Part shown: piece by piece, positions 1-4,972 of the stretch
Numbering within the stretch: the stretch's first letter is position 1
How the letters are laid out: each line of letters opens with the position of its first letter
Origin: an uncultured Clostridia bacterium
GTDB taxonomy: Bacteria; Bacillota; Clostridia; Christensenellales; CAG-314
Reading direction: 5' to 3'
NCBI GenBank assembly: GCA_934281515.1
Contig: CAKQXG010000097.1
Span: forward strand, 1 to 7,589
Length of the DNA stretch: 7,589 bases
Notes under the pieces: generated by a model
Told to the model about the DNA's origin: nothing
Database searches by the model: none
Seen by the model: the letters and a program-made list of their open reading frames with translations, nothing else
Position numbers and translations under genes: made by a program

Positions 1-2
1 TT

Positions 3-131
3 AGCGATAAAGAGATTGCGTATGTAGAAAACGGCAATGCACAAACTAGTCCTGCGGACAGAATTATCTATTTCGTCACCGATTACGACAAATCCGATAT
101 GCTTAGTTTTCAATTCGCACTGTATTTTTAA
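3..131 (+). CDS. 3' end of an unrecognised protein-coding gene (5' part outside window)
   Basis: Reading from base 3 gives 42 codons without interruption, ending in TAA at 129-131. The other two plus frames hit stops within the first 30 bases. The encoded tail begins SDKEIAYVENGNAQ, continues with PADRIIYFVTDYDKSD and ends QFALYF. This alternation of charged and aromatic or aliphatic residues looks like the closing beta strands of a globular domain. I do not recognise the family, and 42 residues are too few to assign one. No signal, repeat or cysteine motif is visible. The gene is followed by about 120 bases without a gene and then a strong terminator at 252-280, which could end its transcript. 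Confidence 0.6.
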   Translation, partial: SDKEIAYVENGNAQTSPADRIIYFVTDYDKSDMLSFQFALYF

Positions 132-141
132 GGTATATAAT
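114..141 (+). promoter_or_regulatory. Possible promoter for the candidate small RNA
   Basis: A perfect TATAAT lies at 136-141, just after the stop codon of the preceding gene. At 114-119, 16 bases upstream and inside the coding end, is TTCGCA, which matches the -35 consensus TTGACA at four of six positions. A transcript would start near 148 and run into the terminator at 252-280. The region is AT-rich, so a chance TATAAT is possible, and a short inverted repeat (AAGGT at 130-134, ACCTT at 144-148) surrounds it. Confidence 0.3.
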
Positions 142-147
142 AAACCT

Positions 148-281
148 TTATACAGAATAAAATCAGTATGCGAACATACTTGCTTAAACCTCGCCTTTTT
201 CCGTTTGCGGCAAGTCGGCAACCACGGCAAGTATGCCTACTGATTGTACTCAAAAGACCTGACGTTTTGTCAGGTCTTTTT
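148..281 (+). ncRNA. Candidate structured small RNA ending in an intrinsic terminator
   Basis: Two nested perfect inverted repeats enclose the central part. AATCAGTA (161-168) pairs with TACTGATT (238-245), and inside it CATACTTGC (175-183) pairs with GCAAGTATG (227-235). Only six and two unpaired bases separate the two stems. The apical part can form a small CCG-TTTG-CGG hairpin (201-210). CATACT (175-180) can instead pair with AGTATG (165-170) across a CGAA loop, so two mutually exclusive folds exist. CGGCAA occurs three times, at 208, 216 and 225. A TATAAT box lies upstream and a 12-bp terminator closes the unit. No downstream plus-strand gene lies close enough for this to be an obvious riboswitch leader. 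It does not match the signatures I know for SRP RNA, 6S RNA or common riboswitches. It could equally be a structured 3' UTR. Confidence 0.35.
252..281. terminator. Bidirectional intrinsic terminator
   Basis: A perfect 12-bp stem is formed by AAAAGACCTGAC (252-263) and GTCAGGTCTTTT (269-280) around a five-base loop. The stem starts with A residues and ends with T residues, so it has a U tail when transcribed in either direction. It ends plus-strand transcripts from the partial gene or the candidate small RNA. On the minus strand it lies 34 bases beyond the stop codon of the flavin reductase-like gene. Confidence 0.9.
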
Positions 282-314
282 GTATACGTTTGTCGATTTG
301 CTTTGACGGCAGTA

Positions 315-869
315 TTATTTGTTTTTGATTTCCAAGCCGTCTTTAAACGCGTTGCCTACTATTTCGCCAAGCACACGGTAGTGGTTGCCAAACATGTCGT
401 ATGTGATTATGTGCATTTTGTCAACATCGATATTGCCGTGCTCGTCAAGGTATTTATCGTCTACCGAAACGTTGACGATTTCACCGATCAATTCGCCGTC
501 GGAGAAAGATTTTACCGTACATTCCAATGTCAACGGGTATTCTTCGATAATGGGTGCGTCTACAAAATCGGATTTTACGACATGCACGCCTGCTTTTGCG
601 ATTTTGTCTTCCTGGTTGCCCGACGCCAGCCCGAAGTAGTCGGATATTTGCGCCGTTTCCTTTGTGGCAAAACCGACGGTAAATGCCTTTTTCAACTCCA
701 GATTTTCTGTTGTCTTGTGTTTGCTCAACGAAATAAAAATCTCTTCCATGTCGTACACGCCACCCCATGCGGCATTCATAACATTGGCTTTTCCGTTTGC
801 GTCGTATGTCCCGATCATCAGGACAGGCAGAGGCAAAAACGCCAACTTCTTTCCTAAATCTTTTCTCAT
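315..869 (-). CDS. Flavin reductase-like (DIM6/NTAB family) FMN-binding protein
   Basis: This 184-residue cytoplasmic protein has the full length expected of a single flavin reductase-like domain (split-barrel FMN-binding fold). Visible family features are PLPVLMIGTYDANGKANVM (13-31), the AAWGG that follows, ISLSKHKTTENL (46-57), FTVGFAT (63-69), the ASGNQEDK stretch (82-89), an AP..EEYPLTLEC segment (105-117), GEIVNVSVD (129-137) and the closing YRVLGEIVG (164-172). Members bind FMN and often carry out NAD(P)H- or redox-coupled flavin chemistry; the natural partner is usually unknown, as here. The start is fixed by a GGAGG site (minus strand, 878-882) eight bases upstream. The gene stands alone on the minus strand, with its own promoter and the shared terminator at 252-280. 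An inverted repeat over its -35 box suggests repression, perhaps released by redox stress (inference). Confidence 0.9.
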   Translation of the reverse strand: MRKDLGKKLAFLPLPVLMIGTYDANGKANVMNAAWGGVYDMEEIFISLSKHKTTENLELKKAFTVGFATKETAQISDYFGLASGNQEDKIAKAGVHVVKSDFVDAPIIEEYPLTLECTVKSFSDGELIGEIVNVSVDDKYLDEHGNIDVDKMHIITYDMFGNHYRVLGEIVGNAFKDGLEIKNK

Positions 870-899
870 AAGTCAAACCTCCATTTTTAAGATATCTAA

Positions 900-927
900 A
901 TTATACCACGTCAATAAAACTTGTCAA
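900..927 (-). promoter_or_regulatory. Consensus promoter of the flavin reductase-like gene
   Basis: On the minus strand TTGACA (922-927) is separated by 16 bases from TATAAT (900-905). Both boxes are perfect matches to the vegetative sigma consensus. Transcription would begin near 893, leaving a short leader of about 24 bases that carries the GGAGG site. A promoter this strong normally needs a repressor, which fits the overlapping inverted repeat. Confidence 0.85.
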
Positions 928-940
928 GTATGCAAGTTTT
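916..940. promoter_or_regulatory. Inverted-repeat operator over the -35 box
   Basis: AAAACTTG (916-923) and CAAGTTTT (933-940) form perfect 8-base arms around a 9-base centre. A second overlapping palindrome, ACTTGTCAAGT, lies at 919-929. The -35 box of the minus-strand promoter (922-927) sits inside the repeat, so a bound protein would block RNA polymerase. The ACTTG-type half-sites would suit a dimeric winged-helix regulator such as HxlR, MarR or a similar family. No regulator gene is visible next to it, so the family is a guess. Confidence 0.6.
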
Positions 941-1121
941 CTTCGGCAGTGACATCTTTATTAGTATGTTCGTCGTGTAATACAGACAAACCTATTTGCG
1001 AAAAGTGCTTTTTGTAAAGTTTGCGCTTTATTGTCGGAACATAAAAAGCAAACGTGCGCGCCGAAACGGGCAAAACAAACCGATAATCGCAAATAAATTG
1101 ACGTTAAAAGAATAAAAGACA
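941..1121. other. Intergenic stretch with no supported gene
   Basis: Within the 334-base gap between the two divergent genes, this part holds no recognisable gene. The open frames on either strand are short, lack a ribosome binding site and show no family motif. A modest imperfect hairpin is visible, GTTTGC (1019-1024) against GCAAAC (1048-1053), extended by a few A-T pairs. It has no T tail in either direction and I assign it no function. Confidence 0.5.
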
Positions 1122-1150
1122 TTGAAAAAACGAAAGAGAGATGGTATAAT
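1122..1150 (+). promoter_or_regulatory. Promoter of the ATC hydrolase-family gene
   Basis: TTGAAA (1122-1127) and TATAAT (1145-1150) are separated by exactly 17 bases, a near-perfect vegetative promoter. The start of transcription would fall near 1157, giving a leader of roughly 47 bases before the ATG at 1204. No obvious operator palindrome overlaps it, so the gene may be expressed constitutively. Confidence 0.8.
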
Positions 1151-1203
1151 AAAAATGTTTTAACGATAAAAAAAGAATCTATGGAAAATGAGGCCGTAAA
1201 ATC

Positions 1204-1818
1204 ATGATCAATAAAAAGTATTATAAAAAACTCGGCGGTTTTTCCTATCTACTGGCTGAAGTGGAAAAAAAGCTATGCAAGGAACAAACCGACGCTTTGG
1301 TTAATGGTGCAGTAACCCTTTGCAACGAATTATGCGATAAGTATAAGGGACTGTCAAAAAAGGAAAAGATACATACCGAACGCATGATCTTTCCGAGAGC
1401 GGCTATCTATTTGCAGATGGTTAAGTATATCCCGCGCGAAGAAGCCGTAGCCTTGATAGAAGAGGCTGTAAGAATCGGCGTGGAGCCTGATCGGAAACGT
1501 CTGCAAGCCGTGACAAAGATACCTTTTATTCGTCCGCTGTTTTTCAGAATCTTCCACAAGATGATCGGCACCGCATTCAACGGAGAAGCAGGTTTCAAAT
1601 TTGAAGAAATCGAATACGACGACAAGCATTACAGGGTGGATGTTCTGCAATGTCCTTATGCGAAATGTTGCCAACTGCTAGGTTGCAAGGAATTGACAAG
1701 TACTTTCTGCTTTAGCGACGATCGCGTGTACGGAGACATGTGCGGCATCACATTCGAGCGGCAAGGTACAATCGGGCGCGGCAGCGACAAATGTGATTTT
1801 TATTTTTACAGGGATTAA
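1204..1818 (+). CDS. L-2-amino-thiazoline-4-carboxylic acid hydrolase family protein
   Basis: This 204-residue protein has no signal peptide or membrane segment. The N-terminal half is mostly helical and charged. The C-terminal third carries the family signature: CPY (150-152), paired cysteines at 155-156, GCKEL (160-164), FCFSDD (168-173), an FER..TIGRG segment (184-193) and CDFYF (197-201). The founding enzyme opens the ring of L-2-amino-thiazoline-4-carboxylate on the way to L-cysteine. Many anaerobe members are annotated only by homology and their true substrates are untested, so I call the family, not the reaction. The conserved cysteines and acidic residues suggest a metal or thiol site (inference). 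A GAGG (1190-1193) ten bases before the ATG supports the start. The gene is monocistronic, with its own promoter and downstream terminators. Confidence 0.8.
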   Translation: MINKKYYKKLGGFSYLLAEVEKKLCKEQTDALVNGAVTLCNELCDKYKGLSKKEKIHTERMIFPRAAIYLQMVKYIPREEAVALIEEAVRIGVEPDRKRLQAVTKIPFIRPLFFRIFHKMIGTAFNGEAGFKFEEIEYDDKHYRVDVLQCPYAKCCQLLGCKELTSTFCFSDDRVYGDMCGITFERQGTIGRGSDKCDFYFYRD

Positions 1819-1871
1819 AGAAAGGTTAACTGCAGGCGAGCGTGGTGTCTTGGTAATGACTTGAAGAGAAC

Positions 1872-1902
1872 AAAAAAACGGCGCATCGAAACCGCGTTTT
1901 TC
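1872..1902 (+). terminator. Probable terminator of the ATC hydrolase-family gene
   Basis: AAAAACG (1874-1880) pairs with CGTTTTT (1895-1901) around a GC-containing inner part that may add a few more pairs. The right arm ends in a run of five T. It begins about 55 bases after the stop codon at 1818. The stem is shorter and its loop larger than in the second hairpin at 1954-1982, so it may be leaky. Confidence 0.5.
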
Positions 1903-1953
1903 AAAGTATTGAGAGAATATAATAGGATTGCCTGAACGCAAAGCAATATAATC

Positions 1954-1984
1954 AAAACCGTACTCAAGTCGAGTGCGGTTTTCT
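1954..1984 (+). terminator. Intrinsic terminator upstream of the sugar operon
   Basis: AAAACCGTACTC (1954-1965) and GAGTGCGGTTTT (1971-1982) form a 12-bp stem with a single T-G pair and a five-base loop. The T-rich right arm continues as TCT. With the preceding hairpin it insulates the operon that starts at 2201 from upstream transcription. The A-rich left arm means it could also act on the minus strand. Confidence 0.8.
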
Positions 1985-2096
1985 CGTACTCGAATAAGAA
2001 TATGTTTTTTTCATCGGCTTACTCGCTTTTTCGTTCATTCTTGCACACGCTATTAGTGAAAATCGACATAAAATAATTTTTTATTGGCAAATTGTA

Positions 2097-2128
2097 TTGC
2101 ATAGTAGGCGAATGTGTGGTAGTATAAT
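2097..2128 (+). promoter_or_regulatory. Promoter of the Gfo-SBP-hydrolase-permease operon
   Basis: A perfect TATAAT lies at 2123-2128. The best -35 candidate is TTGCAT at 2097-2102, but its 20-base spacing is longer than ideal, so the promoter may be weak or helped by an activator. Transcription would start near 2135, immediately before the first operator palindrome. The gap upstream (1985-2096) is AT-rich and shows nothing else I can name. Confidence 0.6.
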
Positions 2129-2139
2129 AGTGTAAATTT

Positions 2140-2157
2140 TGGTAAAACGTTTTACCA
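2140..2157. promoter_or_regulatory. LacI-family-type operator O1 (perfect 18-bp palindrome)
   Basis: TGGTAAAACGTTTTACCA is a perfect palindrome with the central CG step typical of LacI/GalR-family operators. It begins about 12 bases after the -10 box, so a bound repressor would cover the start of transcription. It is not a standard CcpA cre site, because the half-sites are one base longer on each side of the CG. The cognate regulator gene is not in the window. Confidence 0.8.
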
Positions 2158-2161
2158 CGAT

Positions 2162-2178
2162 TGTAAAACGCTTTATCA
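2162..2178. promoter_or_regulatory. Second, degenerate LacI-type operator O2
   Basis: TGTAAAACGCTTTATCA repeats the TAAAACG core of the first operator and keeps the central CG, but is only partly symmetric. Its centre (between 2169 and 2170) is 21 bp from that of O1, two helical turns, which places both sites on the same DNA face. This favours paired or cooperative binding in the untranslated leader (inference). Confidence 0.55.
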
Positions 2179-2200
2179 AATTGATTTTGGAGCGGTTAAA

Positions 2201-3487
2201 ATGAAAATGAAAGCAATTATTATCGGTTGCGGCGCGCGCGGAGGGGAAACCTACGGGCGTTACTTCCACGAAACGGGCGAAGCGGAGATTGTGGCAATAT
2301 GCGACAACAACCCTGCCAAGCTTGAAAGTTGCCGCAAGGAGTTCGGTCTTGCCCCCGAGCAGTGCTATGCCGACTACAACCAACTGTTGGCGCAGGGCAA
2401 AATCGCCGACTTCGCGGTAGTGGCGGTGATGGATCGCGACCACTACGACGTGGCGATGAAAGCAATGGCGCTGGGGTACCACCTGTTGCTGGAAAAGCCC
2501 GTGTCGGAGAGTCCTGCCGAGTGCATAGCCATACGCGACTACGCCGAGGCACACAACCTTATTGTCACGGTGTGCCACGTAATGCGTTACACAAGCTACT
2601 ATCGCTATCTCAAAAAGCTTATTGCAGACGGTCGCATAGGTACGTTGATGGGTATCGAGCAGACCGAGGACGTCGCATTCTGGCATATGGCGCATGCGTT
2701 TGTGCGCGGCAACTTCTGTAACAGCAATACCACGAGTCCTATGATTCTGCAAAAGTGCTGTCACGACATGGACTTGCTTGTCTACCTTACCGAGCAACGC
2801 CCGTTGTACGTGTCCAGCATGGGCAGCTTGCGTTACTTCAAATCGGAGAACGCGCCCGAAGGCAGTGCAAATCGTTGTGTGGATTGCAAAGTGGCAAATT
2901 GCCCGTTCAATGCAGTTGACTTTTACGAAGGCAACATCAAGGAGCTTATCCGCCAAGGACGTCCGACCAACGTGTGGCCGTATGCGCAAGTGGCGGTGGA
3001 CCCCACGCCGGAACGTATCATGGATTCGCTCCGCACAACCAAGTGGGGCAAATGCGTGTTCCGCAGCGACAATAATGTGGTCGATCACCAATTCAGCACC
3101 ATTCAGTTTGCCAACGGACTTGTCGGCACGCTGACAATGATCGGTTTCTCCGCCGACGGCGGACGGCAGACCCACGTGTACGGCACCGAAGGCGAAATAT
3201 TCCTCAACGAGCAAACCCGTACCATCACATTACATCGTTTCAACGAGCAAAAACAGGTCACAAGCTTCGACGATCTGGCAACCGACTTCTCCGGACACGG
3301 CGGCGGCGACAAAATTATGCTGCACGAGTTTTTCGACAGTCTGACAAGCGGTGTCAAGACAATCAACAGCGACATTGTTCGCTCCATTTACAGTCACTTG
3401 ATGTGCTTCTGTGCCGAAAAGAGTCGTCTCGAAGGCGGTAAACCTGTACATATAGACGAAATTTTACAAACTTACGGCAACAAGTAG
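2201..3487 (+). CDS. Gfo/Idh/MocA-family NAD(P)-dependent oxidoreductase
   Basis: This 428-residue cytoplasmic enzyme has an N-terminal Rossmann fold: KAIIIGCGARGG (4-15) is the dinucleotide loop, and the acidic D35 after the second strand suggests a preference for NAD. The family signature EKP is at 98-100, with K99 as the expected catalytic lysine. A second catalytic segment, QKCCHDMDLL (184-193), supplies K185, H188 and D191. A cysteine cluster at C226, C229 and C234 sits in the substrate domain. Family members oxidise, reduce or epimerise sugars, inositols and related polyols; the substrate here is unknown. A GGAG at 2189-2192, eight bases upstream, favours the first ATG over the second at 2207. 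It is the first gene of the operon, directly behind the twin operators, and probably processes the imported compound. Confidence 0.92.
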   Translation: MKMKAIIIGCGARGGETYGRYFHETGEAEIVAICDNNPAKLESCRKEFGLAPEQCYADYNQLLAQGKIADFAVVAVMDRDHYDVAMKAMALGYHLLLEKPVSESPAECIAIRDYAEAHNLIVTVCHVMRYTSYYRYLKKLIADGRIGTLMGIEQTEDVAFWHMAHAFVRGNFCNSNTTSPMILQKCCHDMDLLVYLTEQRPLYVSSMGSLRYFKSENAPEGSANRCVDCKVANCPFNAVDFYEGNIKELIRQGRPTNVWPYAQVAVDPTPERIMDSLRTTKWGKCVFRSDNNVVDHQFSTIQFANGLVGTLTMIGFSADGGRQTHVYGTEGEIFLNEQTRTITLHRFNEQKQVTSFDDLATDFSGHGGGDKIMLHEFFDSLTSGVKTINSDIVRSIYSHLMCFCAEKSRLEGGKPVHIDEILQTYGNK

Positions 3488-3498
3488 ATTGCCGAAAC

Positions 3499-3503
3499 GG
3501 AGG
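3499..3503 (+). promoter_or_regulatory. Strong ribosome binding site of the binding protein
   Basis: GGAGG lies five bases before the ATG at 3509, in the 21-base gap after the oxidoreductase stop. It is the full core Shine-Dalgarno sequence, consistent with the high level usually needed for a binding protein compared with its permeases. Confidence 0.8.
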
Positions 3504-3508
3504 TAACA

Positions 3509-4957
3509 ATGAAAAAGAGAATTTTTGCCGCGGCATTGCTTGTAGTGATGCTTGTAAGCGCGTTTGCGATACTTGGCGCATGCTCGGAGCGTAAGCCGCC
3601 CGATTACGTCGAGGGTAAAATCAACATTACTTACTATACGTGGGCAAACCAAAGCGAAACCGCGCTGTTCCAAAAGTTGATTGATGCTTTTGAAGCGGAA
3701 AACGAAGATATTCACGTAATTATACGTAACTCCGACGATGACTACACCGGCAACCTTGCGTTGATGATGAAGGGTAAACAATGCCCCGACATCGTGCAAA
3801 TGAAGCCCGGTGACATCGATACTTTCCTTCGCGCAGGCGCATTGGAAAGTCTTACTCCCTACATCAACAAGTCCATCGAAGCCGGCACAATGAGTCAGGG
3901 TATGATTTGGGACTACAACGACGCTTATCGTTTCAATCCGCAAACCAACGTCCGCGGCAATCACGAAGACGAATTGTATTCGCTCATCAAAGACTTCAGT
4001 TGCGACTTCGTGCTCAACTACAACAAAAATGTTGTCACCGATGCGGTAAAGGCACAAATTCCCGAAGCCAAACGTAGTGCGGACGGTTACTTGTCGCAAA
4101 CTACTCCGCTGACGTGGAGCGAGTTTATCAAATTTGCTGCAAGCACGCAAAGCGGTACTCTTCGCGGCGTTTCGTTGGACAACGAACCCTTGCAACAATT
4201 GCTTGAGTGGATTCAACAAGGCGGCGGCTCTTTGTGGAGCGACGACCACAAGCAAATTGTCGACATCGTCAATACTCCTGCCGTTCGTCAGGCATTTGAG
4301 CATTACCGCTTGATGCGCGACGAAAACACAGACAACACTGCAAACTACATCGACTCCAGCAGTCAGGTTACACGTGGTCCCGCGCAACTTATGGAACGTA
4401 CCGCCGCTACGACTTTTTATGGTCTGTGGGCATACGCTTCGTACAATATGGATCGCGACGCAACCAAATGTGTCACCGGTTTTGCGCCTACTCCCGTTCC
4501 CGACAATCTTGAAGTGACGGAAAATACACGTTATGCAGGTATCACCGCCCTTGTAGGTACGTCCATTATGAAAAATAGTGCCAACAAGGAAGCCGCGTGG
4601 AAGTTTATCGAGTACTACTTTACCGAGGGACAAAAGCTTCTTGCAAAGCAAGGCTCCAATATCCCCGGTAACAAACTTGTCGCTAACAACGAGTTTCTCA
4701 ACGATCCCGACATCTCCGCCAGCCAAAAGGCAGCTAACGAATTTTTCTACAACCTGGCAATGGAGCACGGCTTCGTAATCGACTTCAACAAGTATCTGTC
4801 GCAAACCTCTATCGAAAAGGTTATGTCGGCACAACTGTCCAAGTACTTTGCCGACAGCAAGTACAAGGCTTACAACGAAAGCAGATGGCTACAATGTCTC
4901 AGGGACATCCGCACAAACCTGCAAGCCGAGCTTGACATGGCGGTGCGTAACGCGTAA
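3509..4957 (+). CDS. Extracellular solute-binding lipoprotein of a carbohydrate ABC transporter
   Basis: This 482-residue protein begins with a lipoprotein signal: a KKR start, a hydrophobic stretch (6-21) and the lipobox LGAC, with C25 as the lipidated residue. The mature part opens with a strand, INITYYTWANQSE (38-50), followed by LFQKLIDAFEAENEDIHV, the classic start of family 1 (sugar-type) binding proteins. CPDIVQM and the helix LESLTPYI are the usual first-lobe elements, and KEAAWKFIEYYFTEG near the C-terminus is the conserved closing helix. Its length suits carbohydrate binders. It captures the substrate at the outer membrane face of a Gram-positive cell and delivers it to the two permeases encoded downstream. 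Many tryptophan and tyrosine residues could stack on a sugar ring. The specific ligand cannot be predicted. It could be mono-, oligosaccharide or nucleoside-like. Confidence 0.93.
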   Translation: MKKRIFAAALLVVMLVSAFAILGACSERKPPDYVEGKINITYYTWANQSETALFQKLIDAFEAENEDIHVIIRNSDDDYTGNLALMMKGKQCPDIVQMKPGDIDTFLRAGALESLTPYINKSIEAGTMSQGMIWDYNDAYRFNPQTNVRGNHEDELYSLIKDFSCDFVLNYNKNVVTDAVKAQIPEAKRSADGYLSQTTPLTWSEFIKFAASTQSGTLRGVSLDNEPLQQLLEWIQQGGGSLWSDDHKQIVDIVNTPAVRQAFEHYRLMRDENTDNTANYIDSSSQVTRGPAQLMERTAATTFYGLWAYASYNMDRDATKCVTGFAPTPVPDNLEVTENTRYAGITALVGTSIMKNSANKEAAWKFIEYYFTEGQKLLAKQGSNIPGNKLVANNEFLNDPDISASQKAANEFFYNLAMEHGFVIDFNKYLSQTSIEKVMSAQLSKYFADSKYKAYNESRWLQCLRDIRTNLQAELDMAVRNA

Positions 4958-4972
4958 CAAACCGATAAACCA

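Noticed and set aside
161..245. tRNA, SRP RNA or a known riboswitch
   Set aside because: There is no cloverleaf or T-loop, no GGAAGNAGC-type SRP tetraloop region, and no conserved core of the common riboswitch classes I can recognise; no regulated gene follows on the same strand.
168..857. A 229-codon plus-strand open frame across the candidate RNA, terminator and flavin reductase gene
   Set aside because: It would run through a strong terminator hairpin and is rich in Phe, Val and Cys, with no family signal. It is the antisense shadow of the flavin reductase-like gene.
928..1017. A cysteine-rich plus-strand tail (VCSSCNT...ICEKCFL) that recalls a zinc-binding peptide
   Set aside because: It is the end of a frame antisense to the flavin reductase-like gene. 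It has no start, no ribosome binding site of its own and sits in intergenic DNA.
924..1104. An uninterrupted minus-strand frame whose tail (ending ...TAEENLHT) looks somewhat protein-like
   Set aside because: It has no start codon with a ribosome binding site, no family match, and its end lies inside the promoter and operator of the flavin reductase-like gene. Fewer than 60 codons can be open by chance in this AT-rich gap.
2140..2178. CcpA catabolite-repression (cre) sites
   Set aside because: Both palindromes have the central CG of the LacI superfamily, but the distance between the outer TG/CA and the CG does not fit the 14-16 base cre consensus. A dedicated LacI-type regulator fits better.
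2081..3214. A 377-codon open frame on the minus strand opposite the oxidoreductase gene
   Set aside because: The protein is His-, Val- and Ala-rich without motifs, and it would read across the operon promoter and operators. The opposite strand clearly encodes a complete Gfo/Idh/MocA enzyme.
3464..4834. A 456-codon open frame on the minus strand opposite the binding protein gene
   Set aside because: It shows no recognisable domain, lies wholly antisense to a gene with an unmistakable lipoprotein signal and family motifs, and has the Cys- and Val-rich composition expected of a shadow frame.
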